Positions 43,509-51,750 of a DNA stretch of 64,000 nucleotides are shown here, in pieces (positions within the stretch are counted from its first letter, which is position 1; each line of letters starts with the position of its first letter). Location: the NCBI RefSeq assembly GCF_900188035.1, contig NZ_FZNN01000002.1, positions 186,001 through 250,000 of the forward strand, given 5' to 3'. Origin of the DNA: Puniceibacterium sediminis (lineage in GTDB: Bacteria; Pseudomonadota; Alphaproteobacteria; Rhodobacterales; Rhodobacteraceae). Both the position numbers and the translations under genes were made by a program. Below the pieces are notes generated by a model, which was not told the DNA's origin, did not search any database, and was given only the letters and a program-made list of their open reading frames with translations.

Positions 43509-43916
43509 ATGAGAATTCTCTTTCTTGCCAGAGCGATGGCTGTGGTGTTGTTCGTGACCGCCTGTGCACGGGATGAAACGCTGCGGGCCTATGGGGCGGG
43601 TGATGATGTCTTTGTTCTAACGAGCCTCAATGGCGATCCCGTCGGTGCCGTGGCCTCGATCTGGTTTCCCCACCCATGGCAGATTGCGGGGCAGGGACCC
43701 TGCAATACCTTTTCCGGGGCGCAGACGGCGCCCTATCCGTGGTTTGGCTTGGGTCCGCTTGCTGTGACGCGGCGCCGCTGTCCGCAGATGGAACAGGAAC
43801 AGGCGTTTCTGGCTGCGCTTGGGCGGATGAGCATTGCCATCGTCAAAGAGTTCGATCTGACACTATCCAATGATGAGGGTGAAAAGATGGTTTTCACGCG
43901 CGTCCCGTCCGGCTGA
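43509..43916 (+). CDS. META-domain lipoprotein (HslJ-like)
   Basis: A 135-aa secreted protein. The lipobox is LFVTAC after a short hydrophobic signal. The mature part ([37 protein letters not shown]) matches the META domain. Start at 43509 ([10 protein letters not shown]). Its 3' end overlaps that of convergent recO by 23 bp. Confidence 0.82.
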   Translation: MRILFLARAMAVVLFVTACARDETLRAYGAGDDVFVLTSLNGDPVGAVASIWFPHPWQIAGQGPCNTFSGAQTAPYPWFGLGPLAVTRRRCPQMEQEQAFLAALGRMSIAIVKEFDLTLSNDEGEKMVFTRVPSG

Positions 43917-44625
43917 GCCGGTCGACAAAGACCGCGCGGGCATTCGGCAGCGGCCTGTCTCCAAGCGCCGTGGCCAGCCGGTTGTGCATGAAATGCCCGG
44001 TTGTCCCGAGGGCAATGCAGATTTCGGCATTGGTGGCGTCGCCCTGTCCCAGCATCACGCCGGGCAGCGGCAGCAGCCTGTCGGCCCAGTCCCCCGCGCC
44101 CGAGGCCGAAACTGCGCGGGCCGTGCGGGGCGAGACATAGATCAGCTGGTCGTTCGCGCCCGTGGCGGCGCAGGCGGAAAGGTCGAGGCCAAAGCCCATT
44201 TCATCCAGCAGCGCCATTTCCCAGCGCAGATAGGCCAGCGGCCAGATATCGGGCTGGCCCAGCAGGTCGAGCAGGGATTCGGTGCGCTGGTATAGTTTTG
44301 GGTGTGCCTCGCGTTCCGGCAGGCAGAAGGCGAGCAGGGAGACGACCGCATTGAGGCCCGCCAGCGACAGCCGGTCGGTCATGGCAAGCGCGGCGCGGGA
44401 GCGCTGGGGTTCGACGGTAAAGCTGCCGATGTGATCTTCGAGCCGGGCGCGCCAGCTGAGATCAAGCTGGGCGCCGGGTTGCAGGCTTGGCGCAATCTTG
44501 CGCGAAGTGGCGCCGCGCAGGATGCCCGCGTGGCGGCCCCGGGACGGGGTGAACACCTCGAGTATGGCGGAGGATTCGCCATGCCTGCGGGTGGTTAGAA
44601 GAATGCCGGTATCGCGCCAATCCAT
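43894..44625 (-). CDS. recO: DNA repair protein RecO
   Basis: Recombination mediator of the RecFOR pathway, 243 aa: [20 protein letters not shown], the OB-fold N-terminus, and [18 protein letters not shown]-like segments. The C-terminus ends near LSRTGRA. Typical end of the rnc-era-recO set in Alphaproteobacteria. Confidence 0.9.
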   Translation of the reverse strand: MDWRDTGILLTTRRHGESSAILEVFTPSRGRHAGILRGATSRKIAPSLQPGAQLDLSWRARLEDHIGSFTVEPQRSRAALAMTDRLSLAGLNAVVSLLAFCLPEREAHPKLYQRTESLLDLLGQPDIWPLAYLRWEMALLDEMGFGLDLSACAATGANDQLIYVSPRTARAVSASGAGDWADRLLPLPGVMLGQGDATNAEICIALGTTGHFMHNRLATALGDRPLPNARAVFVDRLSRTGRA

Positions 44626-44736
44626 CGGGCAAGAGTGGGGCCGGGGCGTGGCGGGCGCAAGGGGCTGACGGGGGCGGGGGGTAGACCAACCGAATTTTGC
44701 GGCGTCCCCTGCGAGGCTGTTTCCCGAGGCGCGTGG

Positions 44737-45075
44737 TCAGGTGTCGAGGCCGGGTTCGTCCAGAAGGTGGCGGCCCTGACGGTCTTCGACCTCGATCACC
44801 CAGAGATCGTAGTCAAAGCTGCGCTGGCGGGCGACGGTTTCGTCCATTTCCCGCTCTGGCCCACTGGCGAGTTCGACCCATTTTCGGCTGTCGGAGGTGA
44901 GGTCAAAGCTGCGGGAAAAGACCCGTGCATTGCCGTCGAGTGTGTTGAGTTTCACCAGCACCGCCCCGGCGGTATCGTCGCCGTGGTGGACAACGAAAGC
45001 CGGGATTTCATGCAGGGACAGGCGGCGCATGTAGGCCGCCACCCAGAAGGAGGTCACAAGGCGGGGTTCAGACAT
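44737..45075 (-). CDS. DUF1491 family protein
   Basis: A 112-aa protein of an alphaproteobacterial family without known function (MSEPRLVTSFWVAAYMRRLS, GAVLVKLNTLDG, WVIEVEDRQGRHLLDEPGLD). It overlaps era by 8 bp, so it is translated with it. The era-DUF1491-recO order is usual in the group. Confidence 0.85.
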   Translation of the reverse strand: MSEPRLVTSFWVAAYMRRLSLHEIPAFVVHHGDDTAGAVLVKLNTLDGNARVFSRSFDLTSDSRKWVELASGPEREMDETVARQRSFDYDLWVIEVEDRQGRHLLDEPGLDT

Positions 45076-45976
45076 TTCCGTCTTTGAAGTTCAGGCCCAT
45101 TTCCGAGTAACGCTCTGATTCCTCAAGCCATTTTTCGCGGACTTTGACCTGCAGGAACAGGTGGACCTTGCGGCCCAGGAACTCCTCAAGCTCTTCGCGG
45201 GAGGCTTTGGAGACGGCCTTGATCGTCTCGCCGCGGTGACCGAGCAGGATGCCCTTGTGGCCATCGCGGGCGACATAGATCACCTGGTCGATGCGGGCGG
45301 TGCCGTCTTCGCGTTCGGTCCAGTGGTCGGTTTCCACGGTCAGCTGGTAGGGCAGCTCCTGATGCAGACGCAGGGTCAGTTTCTCGCGGGTCATCTCGGC
45401 GGCGATCATGCGCATGGGCAGATCGGCGATCTGATCTTCGGGATAGAGCCAGGGTTCTTCGGGCATCTCACCGGCGAGCCAGGTCTTCAGATCATCAACG
45501 CCAAAGCCGCGTTCAGCGGAGATCATGAAGGTTTTCACGAAAGGGCAGGCTTCGTTCATCTGCTTGCTGAGATCGAGCAGTGTTTCCGCTTTGACCTTGT
45601 CTATCTTGTTGATTGCAAGGGCAATTGTGCGCCCCTTGCCGATATCCCCAAGGCGCTGGAGGATGGTCTTGACGCCTTCGGTCATGCCGCGGTGCGCCTC
45701 GATCAGAAGGACCACGACATCGGCATCCGCAGCACCCGACCAGGCGGCGGCGACCATGGCGCGGTCAAGGCGGCGCTTGGGGGCAAACATACCGGGGGTG
45801 TCGACAAAGACGATCTGAGTGTCGCCTTCGATCGCGACGCCGCGGATGCGGGCGCGGGTGGTCTGCACCTTGTGGGTGACGATGGATACCTTGGCCCCGA
45901 CCATGCGGTTGGTCAGGGTGGATTTGCCCGCATTGGGCTCTCCGATCAGGGCGACGAATCCGGCGCGTTGGGTCAT
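45068..45976 (-). CDS. era: GTPase Era
   Basis: Essential GTPase of 30S maturation, 302 aa. G1 is GEPNAGKSTLTN, G3 DTPGM, G4 NKID; the C-terminal KH domain has GHRGETIKAVSKASREELEE. In relatives it directly follows rnc; here a dddL-EamA insert and a 337-bp gap with a phased repeat separate the two. Confidence 0.97.
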   Translation of the reverse strand: MTQRAGFVALIGEPNAGKSTLTNRMVGAKVSIVTHKVQTTRARIRGVAIEGDTQIVFVDTPGMFAPKRRLDRAMVAAAWSGAADADVVVLLIEAHRGMTEGVKTILQRLGDIGKGRTIALAINKIDKVKAETLLDLSKQMNEACPFVKTFMISAERGFGVDDLKTWLAGEMPEEPWLYPEDQIADLPMRMIAAEMTREKLTLRLHQELPYQLTVETDHWTEREDGTARIDQVIYVARDGHKGILLGHRGETIKAVSKASREELEEFLGRKVHLFLQVKVREKWLEESERYSEMGLNFKDGNV

Positions 45977-46050
45977 TTCGGGCTTTCCGGTGGTTGCAAG
46001 TCAGGGGCTATAGGCGAAATCGGTGGGCAGGGCCAGAGGGGGAATTGGGG

Positions 46051-46101
46051 CGTATGGAATGCGTATGGCAAGCGTATGGTTTTCGTATGGCTGCTATATG
46101 G
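46051..46101. repeat. Phased array of five heptamers, exact 11-bp period (locus 1)
   Basis: CGTATGG at 46051, 46062, 46073 and 46084, then TATATGG at 46095: five units with exactly 11-bp spacing. The 4-nt spacers are aatg, caag, tttt, ctgc. A period of 11 is not a multiple of 3, so this is not coding. It lies in the 337-bp gap between era and dddL. Confidence 0.9.
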
Positions 46102-46160
46102 GGGTGCGGCGGGCAATTTCCAAACGGTCGTTTGGCAGACCGGCCCGGAATCAAGCGCGA

Positions 46161-46311
46161 AGCGCGCCGGGCAGCGCATGCCCGTCCGCCGGGCTGGCGC
46201 TGGGGTGATGTGAGCGCATAGACCAGAGAAAAGATGTACTCGGGACGATAAAGTGCCGAGCACAATCGTTTGATGCGCCATCCCACGGGCATGCGCCGCC
46301 CGACGCGCGCT
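46161..46311. repeat. Inverted repeat pair next to dddL
   Basis: A 25-nt arm (46161-46185, core CGGGCAGCGCATGCCCG) recurs reverse-complemented at 46285-46311 with one mismatch and a 2-nt gap, enclosing about 100 bp. The right arm stops 2 bp before the dddL stop codon. The enclosed sequence holds no ORF I can support. Confidence 0.7.
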
Positions 46312-46313
46312 GG

Positions 46314-47003
46314 TCAGCTGCGCGTCATGCGGGCCTTGCGCTTGTAGGACAGTTTCATGCCCGGCGCGGAGAGGCGGTCTTCGGAGCCGACCCAGGCATA
46401 GGCGAGCAGGCAGGGGTCCAGTTCGCCGGTGGTGATGCGGTGTTCGTGTCCGGGGCTGTTCAGGATCAGCGATCCCGGCGCATAGACGGCCCCGTCATTT
46501 TCGGACCAGGCACCGGCGACCGAGATATAGCTTTCCTCGATCTCTTTGTGGCTGTGTTGGGGGTAGGTGGTGTTGGGCGCAAAGAGCACAAAGCCAAGGA
46601 TCAGCCGTTCCGCCTTGATCGGGCCCTGGGGGCCGAGGACTTCGAAGTAGGCGTATTTGCGTTCCAGCACCTTGGGCATGGTTTCATAGCCATATTCCCA
46701 GGTCAGCTGATCCGTCACCCGCGACAGCGCCCGGCCCAGACCGGCAAGGGTATTGCGTTCCGCCAGATCGAGCGCGCGGCCCAGATGGGCCGTGACGGGT
46801 TTGATCGCCGGGGCGCGAAAGGTCATTTCGGGATTGCGGTCGATCACCGATGACAGCGTATCGCGCACCCGTTTGCGGTGGCTGCGGATTGATTTGCTGC
46901 CACCGGCCGAGCCGTAGCGGTAGAGCGAGTCGAATTCTTGCAGCAGGTAGACCCAATCGGGACAGTCCTGCAGGCGCAGTGCGGGTTTGTCCGGGTCGCT
47001 CAT
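46314..47003 (-). CDS. dddL: DMSP lyase DddL
   Basis: Cupin-type dimethylsulfoniopropionate lyase, which cleaves DMSP to dimethyl sulfide and acrylate; 229 aa, the DddL length. The C-terminal cupin shows H150-x-H152-x3-E156 with Tyr159 (TTYPQHSHKEIEESYI), APGSLILNSPGHEHRITTG (H186, H188) and CLLAYAWVGS. The long N-terminal part (LRLQDCPDWVYLLQEFDSLY) marks DddL rather than the shorter DddQ/DddW. Start at 47003 (MSDPDKP). acuR and acuI, often linked to dddL, are absent. It sits between an EamA permease gene and era. Confidence 0.85.
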   Translation of the reverse strand: MSDPDKPALRLQDCPDWVYLLQEFDSLYRYGSAGGSKSIRSHRKRVRDTLSSVIDRNPEMTFRAPAIKPVTAHLGRALDLAERNTLAGLGRALSRVTDQLTWEYGYETMPKVLERKYAYFEVLGPQGPIKAERLILGFVLFAPNTTYPQHSHKEIEESYISVAGAWSENDGAVYAPGSLILNSPGHEHRITTGELDPCLLAYAWVGSEDRLSAPGMKLSYKRKARMTRS

Positions 47004-47072
47004 GTCATGCCTACCGTGCTGATGTCCTGATCTCTGGCTAGAACGAGGATCGGCCCCTGTCGACATTTTTCA

Positions 47073-47951
47073 TCAGGGGCGCAGGCGGCGCCAGCGGGCC
47101 GGGAGCAGCGTGTAGATGCCGCTGAGCACGATCACCGCCGCGCCGATCAGGGTGAGCGTATCGGGACGTTCGCCAAACACCGTCATGGCGAGGATCAGCC
47201 CGACGAGCAGGCGGCTGTAGCGGAACGGGGCAACGGCCGAGATTTCGCCGGTGCGCATGGCGGCGGTCAGCGCGGTGTAACCGGCAACGCCGCAGAGTGC
47301 CGTCCCGAGGATCTTGAGCGCCGCGCCACCGGTGGGAAGCGCTGGCAGGCCCGGTTCAAAGGCAAGGATGACAAGGCCCGCAAAGGTGACAACCGCAAAG
47401 CCGAGCATTCCGAGCTGAACGCTGTGGACCCCGGGCGGGCTGGTGCGGGTGGCAAGGTCGCGTCCGGCAAAGCCGATCATGCCAAGCAGGGCAAAGACGG
47501 CGTTCGCCTCGATCCCCGAAGGGGAGGGGCGCACGATCAGCAGAACGCCGGCAAAGCCGATGGCCATGGCGATCCAGCGACGCGGGCCGATCTTTTCCCC
47601 AAGGAACAGCGCGGCACCGGCCATGACCACCAGCGGTGCGGCCTGCAGGATCGCCGTGGTGGTCGAAAGCGGCGTGTAGGCAAGGCTGAGGGCAAAGAAC
47701 AGCCGCCCACAGATTTCAAACCCCGTGCGGATCAGCAGCCCGCGTTGCAGATAGGCGGGATGCCAGAGCGGCAGGCCCTTTGAGCGCGCCATGAGGGCAT
47801 AGATCGCCATGGCGAGCAGGCCGAACTGGATCGTGGCGATACCGGGGGTGATGCCGCCCGAGCCTGTGGCGGATTTGAAGAAGGCGTCTTCGAGACCGAA
47901 GCCGATCATCGACAGGACCATGAAGCCGCTGCCGCGCAGATTGTCGTTCAT
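47073..47951 (-). CDS. EamA/DMT-family transporter in the rnc-era interval
   Basis: A 292-aa permease with ten hydrophobic segments; [20 protein letters not shown] and [12 protein letters not shown] are EamA-like. Start at 47951 overlaps the rnc stop by 4 bp (ATGA), so it is coupled to rnc. dddL begins 69 bp downstream of its stop. A link to DMSP or acrylate movement is possible but rests only on position. Confidence 0.85.
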   Translation of the reverse strand: MNDNLRGSGFMVLSMIGFGLEDAFFKSATGSGGITPGIATIQFGLLAMAIYALMARSKGLPLWHPAYLQRGLLIRTGFEICGRLFFALSLAYTPLSTTTAILQAAPLVVMAGAALFLGEKIGPRRWIAMAIGFAGVLLIVRPSPSGIEANAVFALLGMIGFAGRDLATRTSPPGVHSVQLGMLGFAVVTFAGLVILAFEPGLPALPTGGAALKILGTALCGVAGYTALTAAMRTGEISAVAPFRYSRLLVGLILAMTVFGERPDTLTLIGAAVIVLSGIYTLLPARWRRLRP

Positions 47952-48634
47952 CCTGCGGATTCGACCCGCGTCAACAGTGCCTTGGCGGCCATCTGTTCGG
48001 CCTGGCGTTTCGATCCGGCGGTCGCCTCGGTGCCGGTGCCGTCGTCGAGTTCGGCGCGGATGGTAAAGACGGGCGCGTGGTCGGGGCCGCTGCGGGCGGT
48101 CTCGATATAGCGCGGCGGCTGCTGGCCACGGGCCTGGGCCCATTCCTGAAGCGAGGTCTTGGCGTCGCGGGCGTCTTCTTCGACCGCGCCGACCCGGTCA
48201 CCCCAGAGCCGCAGCACCATCGCCTTGGCTGCGTCGAACCCGGCATCAAGATAGACGGCGGCAATCACCGCCTCCATCCCGTCGCCCAGCAGGGCCAGCT
48301 TGCGCCGTCCGCCCGACAGCATTTCAGAGCGGCCCAGTTTCAGCGCCGCGCCAAGGTCGATTTCACGGGCGACATCGGCGCAGGTTTCCTTGCGCACCAG
48401 CGCGTTGAAGCGCGGGGCAAGCTGGCCTTCGGATGCGCCACGGTCACCGGCCAGCAAAGCCTCGGCCATGACAAGGCCAAGGACCCGGTCGCCGAGAAAC
48501 TCAAGCCGCTGGTTGTCGTCCCGGGTGGGGCCGGACATCGAGGCATGAGTGACCGCACGCAGGATCAGCTCGGGCCGGTTGAATTCGTGGCCCAGACGCT
48601 TTTGCAGCGCCTTCAGATCTGCCGATAACTTCAA
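47948..48634 (-). CDS. rnc: Ribonuclease III
   Basis: Double-strand-specific RNase, 228 aa. The signature [14 protein letters not shown] holds E45 and D49; [17 protein letters not shown] gives the other acidic pair; a dsRNA-binding domain ends the protein ([15 protein letters not shown]). It overlaps lepB upstream and the EamA gene downstream by 4 bp each. Confidence 0.96.
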   Translation of the reverse strand: MKLSADLKALQKRLGHEFNRPELILRAVTHASMSGPTRDDNQRLEFLGDRVLGLVMAEALLAGDRGASEGQLAPRFNALVRKETCADVAREIDLGAALKLGRSEMLSGGRRKLALLGDGMEAVIAAVYLDAGFDAAKAMVLRLWGDRVGAVEEDARDAKTSLQEWAQARGQQPPRYIETARSGPDHAPVFTIRAELDDGTGTEATAGSKRQAEQMAAKALLTRVESAG

Positions 48635-49467
48635 TGGACGCCCTTGAAGAAGCGGTCCGCGCGCCAGGTCCAGAAATACAGCATCGAACGGCCGGCGGAG
48701 GAGAACATGATACGGTCAGCGCGGCCGACGATGTTTTCGTAAGGCACAAAGCCGACGCCGCCGGTGATCGCGGGAATGCGGCTGTCCGAGGAATTGTCGC
48801 GGTTGTCACCCATGAAGAAATACTGTCCCGCGGGCACGGTATAGACCGGGGTGTCATCAGACCCCTGGGTGCCGATGTTCAGGATGTCGTGGCTGACGCC
48901 ATTGGGCAGGGTTTCGGTAAAGCGTTCCTTGATGCAGATACCGCCGTCGCCCACCGGGCCGTTGGCACAGCGCGGGCGCATGCCCTGCGGACCCTGCGGT
49001 TCGGCGGTTTCTTCGAAATTGCCTGCGGGTTCGACCTGAACCGGGGTGCCGTTGATAAAGAGCACGCCGCCCTTGACCTGAACCGTTTCGCCCGGCAGGC
49101 CGATCAACCGTTTGATGAAATCGCGGCCCGATACCGGGTGGCGGAAGACGACCACATCGCCGCGCTGAGGTTCACCGCCCAGAATGCGGGTGTTGTCGCC
49201 GTCCAGAAATCCGCAGATGTCCTCGGCGTCGATGTCGATGCCGATGGCGGGCAGATAGACCGAGGGGCAGGAGGCGTAGGAATAGCCATAGGCCATCTTG
49301 TTCACAAAGAGGAAATCGCCGATCAGCAGCGTGTCCTTCATGGAACCGGAGGGGATCCAGAACGGCTGAAAGAACAGCGTGCGAAAGATGCCCGCGATCA
49401 GCAGCGCATAGACCACCGTCTTGATGGTCTCGAAGAAACCGTTGCCCTTGCCGCTATCGGATGCCAT
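48631..49467 (-). CDS. lepB: Signal peptidase I
   Basis: Membrane protease that removes Sec/Tat signal peptides, 278 aa. The catalytic dyad is Ser42 (PSGSMKDTL) and Lys119 ([13 protein letters not shown]); an N-terminal anchor precedes it, and [13 protein letters not shown] is conserved. Part of acpS-lepB-rnc. Confidence 0.95.
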   Translation of the reverse strand: MASDSGKGNGFFETIKTVVYALLIAGIFRTLFFQPFWIPSGSMKDTLLIGDFLFVNKMAYGYSYASCPSVYLPAIGIDIDAEDICGFLDGDNTRILGGEPQRGDVVVFRHPVSGRDFIKRLIGLPGETVQVKGGVLFINGTPVQVEPAGNFEETAEPQGPQGMRPRCANGPVGDGGICIKERFTETLPNGVSHDILNIGTQGSDDTPVYTVPAGQYFFMGDNRDNSSDSRIPAITGGVGFVPYENIVGRADRIMFSSAGRSMLYFWTWRADRFFKGVH

Positions 49468-49625
49468 TGCGCATGCCCTCTGCCTGAAGTTCCCGCGCTA
49501 CATGCTGCCGCGGGCAGGGCGTGTCAAGGCGCGGGATCTTTGCCGTGTTTGGTGCCTTGGGGTACAGCATCCGTCATGGTGCAGACCCCGACGCGCGGGT
49601 GAGACGGCTCAGCCTTCATCTGTCC

Positions 49626-50099
49626 CTAGATATCCCGGCGAGTCCGAGGGGCTGGCCCCACGGTCCGGCGCTCGGATTCCTGAACATACGGCTGATCGCG
49701 GGTCAGCGGCCGCGCCTCGATCACCACAAAGGCCTGCGCCCAGGGGTGATCGTCGGTCAGGGTGACGTGGATCACCGCTTCGTGACCCGGCGGCGTCATT
49801 TCGGCCAGCCGTTCGAGCGCCCAGCCGGTCACCGCCATGACGGGTTGCCCGGTGGGCAGGTTGGTCACGGCCATGTCCTTCCACGAGATGCCCATGCGCA
49901 AGCCGGTGCCAAGCGCCTTGGAACACGCCTCCTTGGCGGCCCAGCGTTTGGCATAGGTGCCGGCCACATCCTTGCGGCGTTCGGCCTTGTGCTGTTCTGT
50001 CGGGGTAAAGACGCGGTTGCGAAAACGGTCGCCAAAACGGTCGAGCGTGTCGGCGATGCGTTCGATATTTGCCAGATCGGTGCCGATGCCGAGGATCAT
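49626..50099 (-). CDS. acpS: Holo-[acyl-carrier-protein] synthase
   Basis: Transfers phosphopantetheine to ACP, 157 aa. [15 protein letters not shown] (Asp8) and [13 protein letters not shown] (metal-binding Glu) are the key motifs. The C-terminus is slightly longer than usual. Start at 50099 chosen by homology over 50132. Confidence 0.94.
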   Translation of the reverse strand: MILGIGTDLANIERIADTLDRFGDRFRNRVFTPTEQHKAERRKDVAGTYAKRWAAKEACSKALGTGLRMGISWKDMAVTNLPTGQPVMAVTGWALERLAEMTPPGHEAVIHVTLTDDHPWAQAFVVIEARPLTRDQPYVQESERRTVGPAPRTRRDI

Positions 50100-50223
50100 T
50101 CCGGACCTCTCTTGCCCGGAAACCGGGGCCATCTGCCCACCGGGCTGATCACCAGGAAGCGGATGAGGGGCAGGCCCGAATTCGTGGCGACGCGCAATCG
50201 TGGCATTTCTCAGTGCAACGCCG

Positions 50224-50271
50224 CAAAAGTCTTATGAAGACTTTTGGCAAGATTTTTCAAAAAAATCTTGG
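50224..50271 (+). repeat. Tandem double hairpin, copy E
   Basis: Hairpin 1: CAAAAGTCTT (50224-50233) with AAGACTTTTG (50237-50246), loop ATG. Hairpin 2: CAAGATTTTT (50248-50257) with AAAAATCTTG (50261-50270), loop CAA. It lies between pdxJ and acpS, both minus-strand, and by hairpin order faces the plus strand, against transcription. Confidence 0.85.
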
Positions 50272-50289
50272 GTGGCGCGTGAATGGCGG

Positions 50290-51042
50290 TCATGCGCGGG
50301 CCGCGTCCATCAGGCGGCGCATTTCGGCGATGGCGGGTTGCAACCCGCGGAAAATCGCCTCGCCGATCAGGAAGTGACCGATGTTCAGCTCTTTCACCTC
50401 TGGGAAGGCGGCGACCGGTTGCACGGTGTCATAGGTCAGCCCGTGGCCTGCGTGAACCTCAAGCCCAAGCGCATGGGCGTGGGTCGCCATGGTGCGCAGC
50501 TTTTCCAGTTCGGCGTCGCGAATGTCAAAATGGCCTTCGGCATGGGCGTCGCAATAGGCGCCGGTGTGCAGTTCGACCACTTCGGCACCGATGCGGTGGG
50601 CGGCATCGATCTGGCGCGGATCGGCGGCGATGAAGATTGACACGCGGCAGCCAGCTTCGCGCAGCGGGGCAATGTAGTGGGCCAGCTTGTTTTCTTCGCG
50701 CGCGACTTCGAGCCCGCCTTCGGTGGTGCGTTCCTCGCGTTTTTCCGGCACGAGGCAGACCGCATGGGGTTTGTGCCGCAGGGCGATCTTCTGCATCTCG
50801 TCCGTGGCGGCCATCTCAAAATTCAGCGGCACGGTCAGCACCTCCATCAGCCCGTCGATGTCGGCGTCCGAGATGTGGCGGCGGTCTTCGCGCAGATGGG
50901 CGGTGATGCCATCGGCCCCTGATTCCTGCGCCAGTCTGGCGGCGCGCAGCGGGTCGGGTGTGTCGCCGCCCCTTGCGTTACGGACGGTGGCGACATGGTC
51001 GATATTGACGCCAAGGCGCAGGCGTTCGTGGGGGCTGGTCAT
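50290..51042 (-). CDS. pdxJ: Pyridoxine 5'-phosphate synthase
   Basis: Last ring-forming enzyme of the DXP-dependent vitamin B6 route, 250 aa TIM barrel: LRLGVNIDHVATVRNARGG, GITAHLREDRRHI, LVPEKREERTTEGGL, HAGHGLTYDTV. Standard member. Confidence 0.96.
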   Translation of the reverse strand: MTSPHERLRLGVNIDHVATVRNARGGDTPDPLRAARLAQESGADGITAHLREDRRHISDADIDGLMEVLTVPLNFEMAATDEMQKIALRHKPHAVCLVPEKREERTTEGGLEVAREENKLAHYIAPLREAGCRVSIFIAADPRQIDAAHRIGAEVVELHTGAYCDAHAEGHFDIRDAELEKLRTMATHAHALGLEVHAGHGLTYDTVQPVAAFPEVKELNIGHFLIGEAIFRGLQPAIAEMRRLMDAARA

Positions 51043-51077
51043 GGCGGTCTTTCGGCAGTTGGTGTCTGGTCGCCAGA

Positions 51078-51731
51078 CTAATCCGACGCAATGCCCGCGT
51101 CAGCCTGTTTCTTCTTTTTCTTCAACAATGCCAGCTTGTCCCTGAGCGTGCCCCGGCGGCGGTTCTGGTAGACGCGGATGACCGGCACGGAAAGATAGTA
51201 GGCGATGGTCGCAACGATGAGGCCCGGGATGATGCCGCCGATCATGTAGGGAAAGAACACCTCGTGATAAAAGATCGACAGGCCGTGCCAGTCGGTCGGG
51301 GCGCCGCTGTAGATCGACAGGATATTGTGCCACAGATCCTGCCCGGCCTCTGCGAATTTGCGCCCGAGCGAGCCGTGCATCGCGGGATCCTTGTTCAGGC
51401 CCAGCAACCAGTAGCCGGTTTTCATCGAGATGATGCCGATGGGCACATAGGTCAGCGGATTGCCGAAGAAGGTCGCGAGAAGCGAGGCGATGATGTTGCC
51501 GCGCAGGATGAAGGCGATGCTGGCGGCGCAGACAAAATGCAGCCCGTAAAACGGCGTGAAGGTGGTGAAGACGCCGGCAAAGATACCGCGGGCGATTTTC
51601 TCAGGGGCGTCGGGCAGGCGGTGCAGGCGGTGCTGAACGTAGCGCGCCGCGCGCCCCCAGCCGCCGCGCGGCCAGAGAGCTTCAAGCGCGATCTTCCAGA
51701 TCGGTCGCCTGTCCCGACGTTTGAAGACCAC
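51078..51731 (-). CDS. DUF2062 membrane protein
   Basis: A 217-aa protein with about three hydrophobic segments and FAGVFTTFTPFYGLHF, the DUF2062 signature; function unknown. The start is taken as GTG at 51731 (VVFKRRDRRPIWK) because AAGGA lies 8 nt upstream; the longer frame would run into the rsh gene. The C-terminus is Lys-rich. Confidence 0.82.
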   Translation of the reverse strand: MVFKRRDRRPIWKIALEALWPRGGWGRAARYVQHRLHRLPDAPEKIARGIFAGVFTTFTPFYGLHFVCAASIAFILRGNIIASLLATFFGNPLTYVPIGIISMKTGYWLLGLNKDPAMHGSLGRKFAEAGQDLWHNILSIYSGAPTDWHGLSIFYHEVFFPYMIGGIIPGLIVATIAYYLSVPVIRVYQNRRRGTLRDKLALLKKKKKQADAGIASD

Positions 51732-51750
51732 TGCCCGTCCTTCCCGAATT

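Noticed and set aside
46051-46101. Phased heptamers read as a CRISPR or iteron array
   Set aside because: Repeats are 7 nt with 4-nt spacers, too short for CRISPR, and there are no cas genes. No replication initiator is nearby to support iterons.
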